NCBI GenBank assembly: GCA_965203915.1
Contig: OZ241918.1
Span: forward strand, 1,568,299 to 1,632,298
Length of the DNA: 64,000 nt
Source of the DNA: JASGCL01 sp965203915
GTDB taxonomy: Bacteria > Pseudomonadota > Alphaproteobacteria > JASGCL01
Direction of reading: 5' to 3'
A program made the translations under genes and the position numbers. Each line of letters starts with the position of its first letter. Positions within the stretch are counted from its first letter, which is position 1. Below the pieces are notes generated by a model, which did no database searches, was not told the origin of the DNA, and saw nothing but the letters and a program-made list of their open reading frames with translations. This document shows positions 9,192-18,734 of the stretch, piece by piece.

Positions 9192-10181
9192 ATGACAAAA
9201 AAATATCCATCCCAAATTTCTATGCAAGTTAAGAAAAACATAAGTCGCAACCTTATTACCATATTAACCGTTGCTATCGGTTTGCTCAACGCCACCCCTG
9301 TTCGCGCCGCGATTGGCGCCACGGTAAAAAATGATTCGGTGCAACCATCGCCCGCCGCGCCCGCCACCTGCGCAACCTTGATGGATAAATACAATCAAAC
9401 CATTCAATCTGGGTCGCGCCTGGTCGCCAACGCCAACCAAAATGAATTGCGTTATGCCTATTGGGGGCGCGCCAATTGCAATTATCGCTTGGGGCGTTTT
9501 CAACAGTCGCTGGATGACCTTAATTTTATGTTGGATAAAAATTGGGTGGGCAAATATGACCTAGCCGATTTTTATAACAACCGCGGTAATGTGTTTTTTA
9601 AATTAAAAAATTATAACCAAGCCATCGCCAATTACACCCTTGCCATCAATGGCGATAAAAAAGCCAAGGCACTTTTTTACCTTAACCGTGGTAACAGTTA
9701 TCAGGTCATGGGTGATTACGAAAAGGCCTTGAAGGATTATAATCAAGGCCTTACCCTGGCTCCCAACCAAGCCGACATCTATGCCAACCGTGGCAATATA
9801 TATCTTAACAACGAACAAAACGACCTTGCCTGGGCCGATTATACCAAGGCTTTGAACTTGGGTAATTTGCAAGGCCTAGCACCCGCAACCATTTATCTTT
9901 ATCGCGGTATTGCGGGTGCCGCCCTTACCAAGCAGGAGGATGCCTTGAACGACTTCAACCGTTCGCTGGGGCTGAATCAAACAAATCCCGATACCTATGT
10001 CGAGCGCGGCAAGTTGCTAATAAAAATGAATAAGACCAGCGAAGCGGTTGAGGATTTTACCAAAGCCATCGAGTTGGATAAGACCCTCCTCATCGCTTAT
10101 CAATTGCGCGGCTTGGCAAAAAAATCCTTGGGCTTAAACGGCGAGGACGATCTGGAAACCGCCCAAAAATTAAAAAATTAA
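9192..10181 (+). CDS. Exported TPR-repeat protein
   Basis: Predicted periplasmic tetratricopeptide-repeat protein of 329 aa. A signal peptide (basic start, hydrophobic LITILTVAIGLLNATPVRA) is followed by helical repeats of the TPR consensus. Recognisable units are ADFYNNRGNVFFKLKNYNQAIANYTLAI, ALFYLNRGNSYQVMGDYEKALKDY, ADIYANRGNIYLNNEQNDLAWADY, ATIYLYRGIAGA and PDTYVERGKLLIKMNKTSEAVEDF. These NRGN-type repeats are common in proteobacterial scaffold proteins, so a partner-binding role is likely but the partner is unknown. The ATG at 9222 (MQVKKNISRN) is an alternative start; neither has a clear ribosome-binding site. It stands alone behind its own promoter. Confidence 0.85.
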   Translation: MTKKYPSQISMQVKKNISRNLITILTVAIGLLNATPVRAAIGATVKNDSVQPSPAAPATCATLMDKYNQTIQSGSRLVANANQNELRYAYWGRANCNYRLGRFQQSLDDLNFMLDKNWVGKYDLADFYNNRGNVFFKLKNYNQAIANYTLAINGDKKAKALFYLNRGNSYQVMGDYEKALKDYNQGLTLAPNQADIYANRGNIYLNNEQNDLAWADYTKALNLGNLQGLAPATIYLYRGIAGAALTKQEDALNDFNRSLGLNQTNPDTYVERGKLLIKMNKTSEAVEDFTKAIELDKTLLIAYQLRGLAKKSLGLNGEDDLETAQKLKN

Positions 10182-10582
10182 CCTATCGCGCTGCGATTAT
10201 TTTTTTAAACCGACCAGCATGGCGCGTGGCTTCCCGCCGCAAAATAAATCAAAGCCATTCTATTCTTTGTTGCCATGGATACATAATTCATGACCACAAA
10301 TTCGCTTGGTAGTTTTTTATTATTTTTATTTCATTACTAAATCATTGTTAGCAAATTATTTTCTTATCAAAAATAATTTTTTTATTGTTTTGTTTTTTAA
10401 AAAGCGGTAGCTTCATGTTGGATGAAAAACATCCTGCGTGATTTTTTACAAAAAAATATATAAATATAATGGCGCAAAAATTGCATAAGGCAACGCTCAT
10501 GATTATCGTTTTTGTTGAAAATTTTTCTATTGCAATAATTGGTGAACAGATTAAGTAAGTAAGAAGAGAAGTGGACATAAAC
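10182..10582 (+). other. AT-rich intergenic region upstream of the export operon
   Basis: About 400 bp without a credible gene. The sequence is strongly AT-rich, with runs such as TTTTTTTATTG, and probably holds the promoter of the HlyD/TolC operon. A TATAAT hexamer lies at 10465-10470, but its TTTACA partner is only 14 nt away, so it is not convincing. Open frames on the minus strand look like chance products of AT-rich DNA. Confidence 0.5.
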
Positions 10583-11905
10583 ATGCAAATGCCGACATTC
10601 GATCCGAATATGGTGCGCCCCAAGACAGCGGGGCGCGACCGCAATATTATATTTGGCACCCTGACCATTGTTGCGGGATTACTTGGATTTTTTATTTGGG
10701 CAATATTTTCGCCATTGCACGAAGGGGTGGTGGCGCAAGGCAGCGTGGTGGTGGAAGGGCAAAGAAAAGTTGTCCAACATTTGGAGGGCGGTATTATTAA
10801 ACGTATTTTAGTAAAGGAAGGCGACCAAGTAAAAATTGACGATGTGTTGGTGGAGATGGAAGGAACGCAAAGCCGTAGCAATTTTGATATTGTCACCGCG
10901 CGTTATTATGCTTCTTTAGCCCAGCTGACTCGGTTGGAGGCTATTTTTAACAACCAAGAAGATTTGATTTTTCCGCAGGAATTGCTGGATGCCGCCAAAA
11001 ACGACAACAAATTAAATGTTATTTTGAACGGGCAAAAAGAAATTTTTCAAGCCTACAAAGAGCAATTCAGCAATCAAAGAAAGATTTATCAACAAAGGCT
11101 TAATGGGCTTATGGACCAACAGCAAGCCAAATTATCCTACCTTGGCGGTATTAAAAAAGAATTGACCAATTTGCAAATTTTAGAAAAAGATAGGCTTGTT
11201 GACCATGCCACGGTTATTGCCCGCCAACGCGATTACGAAGAAACCAACGCCGAGGTTAATCGCTTGGGGTCCGACATTGCCTCGACCCGTCTAACCCTGT
11301 CGCAATTAAAAATCGACAGTTTAGAAAAAAATTCACGCGACATGGCGGAGGCCCGCAAAGAATTAAATGATTTAAAATTACAAAAAGATAATTTGCAAGA
11401 TGTGGTGAATCGCATCGACGTGCGGTCGCCCGTTGCTGGAAAAATATTACGCATGGGGGTGACGGGCGCGGGGCAAGTGGTGCCCCCTGGCGGTGCATTG
11501 ATGGAAATTGTTCCCATCGACGATAAATTGGTTATTCACGCCATGATCCCCGCCAACGATAGGCCTGGGCTGGTAGCAGGGCAGCAAGTTCGCGTTAGCT
11601 TCCCCTCGCTCAAGGCGCGTGTCTTGCCCACCATTTATGGAACATTGGATGTTATTTCGGCGGATATTTTGCAAAACCCCAATGCCACCCCCACGACCAG
11701 CGTCCAAGCCAACAAGCTAAACCCGACAAGTTTTTACAGCGCGGTGGTAAGCGTCAGCCCCGAAGAATTAAAAAAGACAGGTAACGAATCTATCCAACCA
11801 GGGATGCCCGCCACCGTGATGATAGAGGGCAAAGAACGCACTCCCATGGTTTATTTTCTAAAACCATTTAGCGGCCTGTGGGATAAAGCCTTCATTGAAA
11901 AATAA
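10583..11905 (+). CDS. HlyD-family type I secretion periplasmic adaptor
   Basis: Membrane-fusion protein that links an inner-membrane ABC exporter to a TolC channel. A single N-terminal membrane segment (IIFGTLTIVAGLLGFFIWAIF) is followed by the beta-barrel/lipoyl motif GVVAQGSVVVEGQRKVVQHLEGGIIKRI, characteristic of type I secretion adaptors of the PrtE/LapC class. Next come a long coiled-coil hairpin (about residues 95-265) and the returning half-lipoyl RSPVAGKILRM. The C-terminal IQPGMPATVMIEGKERT matches the family end. I prefer the ATG at 10583, with AAGAGAAG about 12 nt upstream, over the GTG at 10571. Two TolC-type genes follow; no ABC ATPase is present in the window. Confidence 0.9.
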   Translation: MQMPTFDPNMVRPKTAGRDRNIIFGTLTIVAGLLGFFIWAIFSPLHEGVVAQGSVVVEGQRKVVQHLEGGIIKRILVKEGDQVKIDDVLVEMEGTQSRSNFDIVTARYYASLAQLTRLEAIFNNQEDLIFPQELLDAAKNDNKLNVILNGQKEIFQAYKEQFSNQRKIYQQRLNGLMDQQQAKLSYLGGIKKELTNLQILEKDRLVDHATVIARQRDYEETNAEVNRLGSDIASTRLTLSQLKIDSLEKNSRDMAEARKELNDLKLQKDNLQDVVNRIDVRSPVAGKILRMGVTGAGQVVPPGGALMEIVPIDDKLVIHAMIPANDRPGLVAGQQVRVSFPSLKARVLPTIYGTLDVISADILQNPNATPTTSVQANKLNPTSFYSAVVSVSPEELKKTGNESIQPGMPATVMIEGKERTPMVYFLKPFSGLWDKAFIEK

Positions 11906-11969
11906 CATAGCAAACATATTATTGAGAAAATTATAAACAAGAATTTGTTAAAGGGAGATTTGTAGGGAC

Positions 11970-13463
11970 ATGATAGGGCGGACATATTATCGAAAAAAAA
12001 TATTAATGATGACGGGACTGGTAACAGCCTTGATGGTCGGGCTGTTTGCGGCGTCGCCATGCGCCGCGCAACAAAACCCGCAACAAAACCCGCAACAAAT
12101 CCCATCTACCGAATCTGCCCCGCTTAATATTGCCGCCAACCCCAAGCCTATTACCGTTTATGATTTCGCCGCCGCGGTCAATGATGCCAAAAATAATGAC
12201 CCACGGATTGCCGCCGCCGAACAACATATCATTGCGCAAAATGCCGCCAGCAATATAAAAAAAATGTCGGCCTGGCCGCAAATATCGGCCGCAGCCTACG
12301 TCGGTTATTATGACCAAAGAAAATATCAACAGGTCGCAAACTATATTACCTTGTTGGGTCAACGCGTGGCTTTCGGCAGCAGCCCTGGGATTGTAACCAC
12401 CTCTGGCATGATTAGGAACGCCAACATTACCGCCAACCAAGAGATTATAACGTTTGGCCGCCGCCAGGCCGACGAAGCCATTAGCGACAGCCAAGCACGC
12501 ATGGCGCAATGGCAAAAAAAACAAATAATGAACCAGCTAGTCAGCGAGGTCGCCGATAATTATATCGGTTGCGCCACCGCCAATGACGTAAAAAAAACCA
12601 AAGAATATTACCTTGCCAGTTTGCGCGGTATTTATGACGAGGTGAAAAAAAAATATGATTTAAACACCGAAACCATCACCAACCTTAATTTGGTTGCCGT
12701 TAATTATCGCGATGCCAGCAATGAATTGTTATTGCAAAAGCAGCAGGTTGCTGTCACTTGCCGAAAATTATTACGTTTGATTGCCGACCCGTCGCAAGAT
12801 AACACGCAATATCAAACGCTGATGGATAATCTATCCCTGGCCAGCATCGACGGCTATCAAAAATTAATTCCTGATAATTTTGAAGATTTAAAAAATGCCG
12901 TTTGGAGTAAAAATCCCGATGTAGCCATTGCACAAGAAAACCTTAATATCAGCCAAAAAACAAAAGAATTATCCACCGCCAATTTGTTGCCGACCGTCAG
13001 TTGGAATGCCAAGGTCGAGCAATTGGCAACCCCTGGCGTGCAATCGCCCAACAGCTTAAGCGCGGGAGCAATTATCAGAAACGATGTCATCAACTTGACG
13101 GTGAGTTACCAACAGAATATTCCACAAAATATATTTCAATTGGCGGCAAGCGGCCACAACCTTGCCCAGCAACAATATCTTACCAATTATCAACTGCAAA
13201 CCATCACCAACCAATTGCTTGGCCTGTGGCAGAATTATCAAGCCAAGAAACAATCCCTGCCCCTGATAGCCCAATCGTTGCGCGACCAAATGATAATGCT
13301 AACGGGGGCGGAAAAAAAATATCGGCTTGGGGTTATTCCCCTTTCTGCCTACCTGCAACAGCGGCAAGAATTTTTAAGTGTCATGATCCAATATCACCAA
13401 TTGCGCCAGGCGCAATTGGTGACCAGCCTATCGTTATTAACTTATCTTAAGGATTGGTCATGA
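11970..13463 (+). CDS. TolC-family outer-membrane efflux channel protein (first copy)
   Basis: Predicted outer-membrane channel of the OEP/TolC family, 497 aa. The signal peptide (KKILMMTGLVTALMVGLFAASPCAAQ) is followed by a short Gln/Pro/Asn repeat encoded by a direct repeat around 12068-12100. The mature protein shows two related halves rich in Asn, Gln and Ala with typical features: DPRIAAAEQHIIAQNAA, WPQISAAAYVGYYDQRKYQQ and a C-terminal YRLGVIPLSAYLQQRQEFLSVMIQYHQLRQAQL helix. The GGGAGATTTGTAGGG region serves as ribosome-binding site. Its stop overlaps the start of the next TolC gene as ATGA, indicating translational coupling. Confidence 0.85.
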   Translation: MIGRTYYRKKILMMTGLVTALMVGLFAASPCAAQQNPQQNPQQIPSTESAPLNIAANPKPITVYDFAAAVNDAKNNDPRIAAAEQHIIAQNAASNIKKMSAWPQISAAAYVGYYDQRKYQQVANYITLLGQRVAFGSSPGIVTTSGMIRNANITANQEIITFGRRQADEAISDSQARMAQWQKKQIMNQLVSEVADNYIGCATANDVKKTKEYYLASLRGIYDEVKKKYDLNTETITNLNLVAVNYRDASNELLLQKQQVAVTCRKLLRLIADPSQDNTQYQTLMDNLSLASIDGYQKLIPDNFEDLKNAVWSKNPDVAIAQENLNISQKTKELSTANLLPTVSWNAKVEQLATPGVQSPNSLSAGAIIRNDVINLTVSYQQNIPQNIFQLAASGHNLAQQQYLTNYQLQTITNQLLGLWQNYQAKKQSLPLIAQSLRDQMIMLTGAEKKYRLGVIPLSAYLQQRQEFLSVMIQYHQLRQAQLVTSLSLLTYLKDWS

Positions 13464-14821
13464 AGCGCAAATCCCTCCTGCTTTTATCCTTAAGCTGTTG
13501 CTTGTCATTGTTAATGGGGGTAAGCGCGCCCGCGCAAGATATACCCGCCCCCGCACCCCAAGAAAATGTTGCCGACAATGCTTTACCATTCAACGCCGAT
13601 GCCGCCAACCAAAATACCGCTTCCCTTTTCACTTTGCGCGATGCCTTCACCGCCGCCCTTGGCTATGACCCGCGTATTAAAGCGGCGCGCGAAAGCGTTA
13701 AGGCCGCCGAAGCCGCCCTCAGCGGCACCCATGCGGCACGCTTGCCCCAAATTAACCTAAGCAGCAGTTATGGCAAAACCCTTGCCACGGTGGATGGCGT
13801 GGAACAGGGTTATTCGGGAAACCAATATTCGACGAACCTAAATGTCAGCGCGCCCATCCTTACCTTTGGCCGCCAAGAAGCGTCAGAAAAATTAGCCGCC
13901 AGTCAATTGGAATCGGCCAAATTAGATTTCCAACAAAAAATAGCGACCGTTTTTGAAGATGTTGCCCAAGCCTATTGCGGGTTATTTTTTACCCAACAGG
14001 TTTACCGTTTAAAGGCAGAAAATAAAAAATTGCTCGAAACCCAGTTAATCGATGCCACCAAACGTTTTGACCGCGAAGCCATCACCATCACCGAATTGCT
14101 TGCGGTGCGCACCAGGCTGAACAACAGTAACGTCGAATTGCTTGACGCCGCCTCTGGCTACCTTGCGCAGAAACAAAAATTTGCCACCCTGATAGGGCGC
14201 ACCGATGTTGATAACCTTAGCCTTGCCTCGGCCAATGAATTCTTGCAACCTTTGCCCGCCAATATAGAGGATGCAAAAAAATTGTTTTTGACAAGTTCGC
14301 CCAATATAAAACAAGGGGAACAAGCTATCATCCGCGCCCAAACCGAAATTGAAAGCTCGCGGGCCAATTTTTTTCCTAAGCTTGACCTGCAAGGCGGGGT
14401 GAGCCGCAACATCGCCAATCAAGAAATCACCGACCAACAATATGCCACCCTTAACATGAGCATGGTGCTGGCCAGCGGGGGTTCGGGGTTGTTGGACCAG
14501 ACAAGGTTGGTGGCGCAGCTCAAACGCGCCCGTTATAACCAGATAGAGGAAAAAAATAATTTGCTAGACGATTTGCAAAACCGTTGGCAAAATTATCAAA
14601 GTTATATTCAAATCAGCAACCAACGCGCCAACAATTTAACCCAATATAACAAAATATATTTGGATTCGTTGCGTTCCTTGTCTTTGGGGCAAACCACCCT
14701 AACCCAGGTTATCGACGTGCGGCAAAAATTGCTGGAACAATATATCAATTACGCCAGCGCGGTCAATTCGCGCGTTATTTATGGTTTGGGCATCGCCAAC
14801 AATTTAGGATTTATTAGATAA
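13460..14821 (+). CDS. TolC-family outer-membrane efflux channel protein (second copy)
   Basis: Second OEP-family channel protein, about 453 aa. The signal peptide is RKSLLLLSLSCCLSLLMGVSAPAQ. The mature part has LRDAFTAALGYDPRIKAARESVKAAEAALSGTHAARLPQ, LNVSAPILTFGRQEASEKLAASQLESAKLDF and ITELLAVRTRLNNSNVELLDA, all close to the AggA/LapE-type TolC consensus. The C-terminal end RVIYGLGIANNLGFIR is somewhat unlike a classic channel end. The ATG at 13460 has AAGGA 7 nt upstream and overlaps the preceding stop (ATGA). The two copies are clearly diverged, so they may form different channels or one mixed trimer. Confidence 0.87.
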   Translation: MKRKSLLLLSLSCCLSLLMGVSAPAQDIPAPAPQENVADNALPFNADAANQNTASLFTLRDAFTAALGYDPRIKAARESVKAAEAALSGTHAARLPQINLSSSYGKTLATVDGVEQGYSGNQYSTNLNVSAPILTFGRQEASEKLAASQLESAKLDFQQKIATVFEDVAQAYCGLFFTQQVYRLKAENKKLLETQLIDATKRFDREAITITELLAVRTRLNNSNVELLDAASGYLAQKQKFATLIGRTDVDNLSLASANEFLQPLPANIEDAKKLFLTSSPNIKQGEQAIIRAQTEIESSRANFFPKLDLQGGVSRNIANQEITDQQYATLNMSMVLASGGSGLLDQTRLVAQLKRARYNQIEEKNNLLDDLQNRWQNYQSYIQISNQRANNLTQYNKIYLDSLRSLSLGQTTLTQVIDVRQKLLEQYINYASAVNSRVIYGLGIANNLGFIR

Positions 14822-14859
14822 ATCCTAACAAAATATTTTATCTTGTCTGATTTTTTTAT

Positions 14860-16173
14860 CTAAGCTTGGCTTGGGTTTTCTTTTGCAGTATTTTGATTTT
14901 TGGGCAGGGTGCTTAACAACAACAAAGCCACGATGAATAAAAAAACGGGTGGCAGAAAAACATTATTCTTAAGCACGCCAAACAACCCACCCAAAAAAAT
15001 GGCCGACAGCCCGCGCGCCAAACTTTGTAGCGATTGCGCCAAGCCCAAGGTCGCCCCCTGGTGTTGCGCGGGGGTATGTTGGCTTAAAGCCCCATTTAAG
15101 GCAGGCTGATAAAGGCTGAACGCAAGGGCAATCATCGACACCACGCCTTTCAAAAAATGACCATCGGACGAAAACACTGGCAAATAATTTAACAACAAAA
15201 ATGCCGCAATCAACAGGCAAAGCCCCAATTGCATCACGCGATATTCACCAAGCCGTTTCACCACGGGGCGTATCAAACCGCCCTGCACGATAATAACCAC
15301 CACCCCTATCGTGGCAAAGATGTAGCTGATGTCCTTCGCCGTGTAATCAAAATTCGCCTGGCCCCAAATGGCAAACACCGCTTCAAGCGTGGAAAAGCCA
15401 GCCTGGCCCAAGAATATCAACAACAAATAACGGGCTATGGTTTTGTCGCGCCACATGGGTGAAAAAAACACCGCCAATAATTTTTGATGAAGCCGTTCGC
15501 GCGGGGGTAGGCTGCGCCCTGGCGCAATGTAAATATCATCCAACCTTGTCTGCGCCGCCGCCTTGTTGGCGGGCAAAAACCAAATCCCCACCACCGCCAT
15601 GATGGCGGTAATAATCCCCGCCACCATGATAGGAAATTGATGGCTGTTGGGCAACATCTGAATCAAAAAAGCGACGCCCTGACCCATGACGGGCACGGCC
15701 ATCATCTTGGCTTGGGTGTCGGCATCTATCAATATACCGCCGATGGCGGGGCCCATGGCAAAACCAATGCCGAAGGTTGCGCCCAACATGCCAAGGGCGG
15801 CGGTGCGATTTTTTTTGGTGGTGAGGTCGGCTATCCACGATTGCACCACGCTCATCCAACCCGCCAACACGCCCGAAACAATCCGCGACAGCAACACCAT
15901 CCATAACAAATGGGAGAAGGCCATCCAAATATAATTCATGGCGGATAAAAACAGCAGGCTTAACAAAATTGTTTTGCGCCCATAACGGTCGGACAACCCG
16001 CCCCAAAATGGCGCAAACACAAAACTGGTCAGGGCAAAAATACCCGATATATTAGTAACCGTCAGGTTGCTGCCGCCTTGCTCCTTAATCAAAAAGGGCA
16101 GGATGGGCAGTATCATGCTGAAGGCAAATAGCTCCAACAAAACAACCAACAGCAAAGGGATAGTTTTTTTCAT
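14860..16173 (-). CDS. MFS efflux transporter (TetA-like)
   Basis: Inner-membrane major-facilitator transporter of 437 residues with about 12 hydrophobic segments. The first loop motif GGLSDRYGRKTILLSLL (cytoplasmic loop 2-3, near residue 60) is the MFS signature, and GMLGATFGIGFAMGPAIGGIL in helix 5 resembles the drug/proton antiporter motif C. The overall start LLVVLLELFAFSMILPILPFLI looks like the TetA/Bcr type of drug:H+ antiporter. The central cytoplasmic loop (QTRLDDIYIAPGRSLPPRERL) is normal. The substrate is unknown. It is convergent with the TolC genes and followed by a gap of about 65 bp after murJ on the same strand. Confidence 0.88.
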   Translation of the reverse strand: MKKTIPLLLVVLLELFAFSMILPILPFLIKEQGGSNLTVTNISGIFALTSFVFAPFWGGLSDRYGRKTILLSLLFLSAMNYIWMAFSHLLWMVLLSRIVSGVLAGWMSVVQSWIADLTTKKNRTAALGMLGATFGIGFAMGPAIGGILIDADTQAKMMAVPVMGQGVAFLIQMLPNSHQFPIMVAGIITAIMAVVGIWFLPANKAAAQTRLDDIYIAPGRSLPPRERLHQKLLAVFFSPMWRDKTIARYLLLIFLGQAGFSTLEAVFAIWGQANFDYTAKDISYIFATIGVVVIIVQGGLIRPVVKRLGEYRVMQLGLCLLIAAFLLLNYLPVFSSDGHFLKGVVSMIALAFSLYQPALNGALSQHTPAQHQGATLGLAQSLQSLARGLSAIFLGGLFGVLKNNVFLPPVFLFIVALLLLSTLPKNQNTAKENPSQA

Positions 16174-16239
16174 ATTTTTTTATTCACATTGTTAGCTGGC
16201 TGATGGTCAATAATTATTACTTGGCGTTATTACTGGGAA

Positions 16240-17901
16240 TTATTGCTGGGCGCGCTTTCCCATATTGAATAGATGAAAATTTTTGCTGTAAAACCATAGG
16301 GCTGGCATGTAATAAACCGCCGAACCAACCATGGCTAGCACCACCATCAACCAATTGCTAGTCCACATCGGACTTGCTTGCAACCCCGCAATATAATCCA
16401 TCATATCGGGCAAGAATTTGTAAAAAGCCAGCAACGGCAAATTCAACAACAACAATAATAACATGGGCCACCAAAAATGCCAACGCCATGGCAATGCCCC
16501 TTTGGCAAATAAAATAACCACAAAAACCGTGCTAACAAACGCCGCGGCTATCAACGATGCCATGGCAATGCCTTGCTCGGCCATGTTCATATCCCTGGTC
16601 AATAAAAATGCCGTCACGCCGTTGATAACAAATGACAACAGGGTAATACGCACGGGGGTTTTGGTATCACCCTTCGAATAAAAATAGGGCTGAAACACTT
16701 TGTTAAGAATATAAAACGGCAGAGCCAGGGCAAACATGTTCAAGGCACTGGCGGTGCGCGCGCTAGCCAATTCATCAAACGCGCCGCGTTGAAACATGAA
16801 TGAAATGAAATAAGAACTCAAAAAATGCAACGCCAAAGCACATGGCAGGGTAAATGCCAAGCCCAAACACATACCCTGTTGCAACAAATGGCTTAGGTTT
16901 TTCTGCCCTGCCTTCCCACCATGTTGCGCCGCCGAAAAACGTTGCAACAACACAATGCCGAGCGCAATACCAATCACCCCCAAGGGCAATTGAATCAAAC
17001 GGTCGGCATAGAACAAATGGGTCACCGCCCCGACCCCTATGGTGGTGGCTATCATATCGCTGACCAGGGAATTTAACTGTTGCCCGCCCGCGCCCAGCAT
17101 CGACGGTGCCATGGTGCGTAATAATTTTTTTTCTTCGGCGGGAAATTGCCGATTGATTATTTGTTGCCGATTTTTTTGCCACAGGCGCGCGTGGTTGGCA
17201 TGATGCAAATAATCGGGATAAAGCCTCTTCACCCCAACCCATAGATACCATGCTTGCCACAAACCCGAAAGAATAATGGCGGCGCATAATATTTTGCCCG
17301 CCATAAAGGGGCTGACAATATTTTTATACCCGCCCCACCAAGCAAGCATAATTGCCAAGGCCGCGCCAATCAGGCAAATATTCAAAAAACTTGCCGCCAA
17401 ACTGCCGCGCCAAAAAAGCCCGTGGCTTTGTAAAATACCCGCAAACAATGCCGTCAAAGACATGGCAAGCAAATAAGGAAAAGATATACGGCCAAATGTT
17501 ACCAACATGTCCAAACGCGCGGCATCGGTACGAAAACCCGGTGCCACCAGCCACATAATTTCGGGCATGAATAACATCACCAACAAAGTAAAAACCAACA
17601 GAAATAAAAAAAGTTTGATGGCGACGCCGCTGGCAAAATCGATAGCTTTGTTTTTGTTGTTCCTTTGTTTTTTTCTTAAAGAAACAAACATCGGCACGAA
17701 GGAGGCTGAAAAGGCCCCCTCCGCAAACAGTGAACGAAAAATATTAGGAAAACGAAAGGCGATTAAAAAAGCATCCATGATAGGGCTGGCACCAAGCATA
17801 GCAGAAAGAACAACATCGCGCAGGAAGCCAAGGACGCGGCTAATCATCGTCATGCTGCCAACCTTTAACAACGGTTGTAATAGCTGTTGGATGCTCATCA
17901 T
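16240..17901 (-). CDS. murJ: Lipid II flippase MurJ
   Basis: Polytopic MOP-superfamily flippase that moves lipid II across the inner membrane for peptidoglycan synthesis. The N-terminus has the family signature TMISRVLGFLRDVVLSAMLGASPIMDAFLIAFRFPNIFRSLFAEGAFSASFVPMF. Later family sequence includes TMAPSMLGAGGQQLNSLVSDMIATTIGVGAVTHLFYADRLIQLPLGVIGIALGIVLLQRFS and the AFYSKGDTKTPVRI-type motif YFYSKGDTKTPVRI. The length of 553 aa and the many hydrophobic helices fit. Two ATG codons are adjacent at the start. It precedes the MFS gene on the same strand. Confidence 0.95.
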   Translation of the reverse strand: MMSIQQLLQPLLKVGSMTMISRVLGFLRDVVLSAMLGASPIMDAFLIAFRFPNIFRSLFAEGAFSASFVPMFVSLRKKQRNNKNKAIDFASGVAIKLFLFLLVFTLLVMLFMPEIMWLVAPGFRTDAARLDMLVTFGRISFPYLLAMSLTALFAGILQSHGLFWRGSLAASFLNICLIGAALAIMLAWWGGYKNIVSPFMAGKILCAAIILSGLWQAWYLWVGVKRLYPDYLHHANHARLWQKNRQQIINRQFPAEEKKLLRTMAPSMLGAGGQQLNSLVSDMIATTIGVGAVTHLFYADRLIQLPLGVIGIALGIVLLQRFSAAQHGGKAGQKNLSHLLQQGMCLGLAFTLPCALALHFLSSYFISFMFQRGAFDELASARTASALNMFALALPFYILNKVFQPYFYSKGDTKTPVRITLLSFVINGVTAFLLTRDMNMAEQGIAMASLIAAAFVSTVFVVILFAKGALPWRWHFWWPMLLLLLLNLPLLAFYKFLPDMMDYIAGLQASPMWTSNWLMVVLAMVGSAVYYMPALWFYSKNFHLFNMGKRAQQ

Positions 17902-17934
17902 GATTTTTTTATAAGGCTAGTTAGCCAAACGGTA

Positions 17935-18723
17935 TTATGCAACAGAAAAAATTTTCTGAATAATATCAAGCGCGGCGCGATGAAGTTCGGCCGAACCCGC
18001 CGCCAAAATTTCTGTCCCCGAATCAAGCGACACGGGTTCGCCCCGCCAATTGGTAATAACCCCGCCCGCCCCCGTCACCACGGGCGCCAAGGCCATTTTG
18101 TCATATTGCGCCATTTGTGTTTCGCATATCACATCGACCAAACCCAAAGATAACAACCCATAAGCATAAGAATCATAACAGCTGCGCTTGATACGCACCT
18201 TGGCCTTGAGGGCGGCAAAAACCCGTTCTTGTTCGGGCGTGAATATCAGGTCGGTTCCCGAAAAAAAACCTACGGCTTTTTCTAACGGAATATTATCGCG
18301 CGTCTTGATGGGTTTGTTGTTTAAGGTGCTGGGGTGGTCGGTGAAACCCAAATATCGTTCTTTGATAATGGGTTGATTAATAACCCCCGCGATGGGCACG
18401 CCGTGCCTGCATAGGGCTATCAAGGTAGTGAACATCACCCCGCCAACCATAAATCCTTTGGTGCCATCGATGGGGTCAATAACCCACACATATTCGCTGT
18501 CCAAATTCTCATTGCCCCATTCTTCACCCAAAATACCATCGGCGGGGCGATGTTTTTTTAATAGGGCGCGGATAGCCTCCTCGGTTTCTTTATCGGCAAT
18601 GGTGACAGGCGATAGGTCGCTTTTAAATTCGGCGGCGGGAATATTACGCCAATGTTTTGTTTGTATAACGCCAGCCTCATCCGCTAACAGATGGAGTAGC
18701 TTTTCTATTTCTTTTTTGTCCAT
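17935..18723 (-). CDS. Inositol-monophosphatase-family phosphatase, probably histidinol-phosphatase (HisN type)
   Basis: Mg2+-dependent phosphatase of the IMPase fold, 262 aa. The metal-binding motifs are GILGEEWG (Glu pair) and WVIDPIDGTKGFMVG (DPIDGT signature), and the second metal site is in the C-terminal part (MALAPVVTGAGGVITNWRGEPV). The KSDLSPVTIADKETEEAIRALL segment and the full pattern resemble the HisN histidinol-phosphatase branch used by many Alphaproteobacteria instead of the HisB phosphatase. The substrate cannot be proven from sequence and no histidine genes are nearby. A second IMPase-family gene (cysQ) lies at 54.6 kb. It is 11 bp downstream of the cytochrome gene, so they are probably cotranscribed. 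Confidence 0.8.
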   Translation of the reverse strand: MDKKEIEKLLHLLADEAGVIQTKHWRNIPAAEFKSDLSPVTIADKETEEAIRALLKKHRPADGILGEEWGNENLDSEYVWVIDPIDGTKGFMVGGVMFTTLIALCRHGVPIAGVINQPIIKERYLGFTDHPSTLNNKPIKTRDNIPLEKAVGFFSGTDLIFTPEQERVFAALKAKVRIKRSCYDSYAYGLLSLGLVDVICETQMAQYDKMALAPVVTGAGGVITNWRGEPVSLDSGTEILAAGSAELHRAALDIIQKIFSVA

Positions 18724-18734
18724 CGTGAAAAAAA

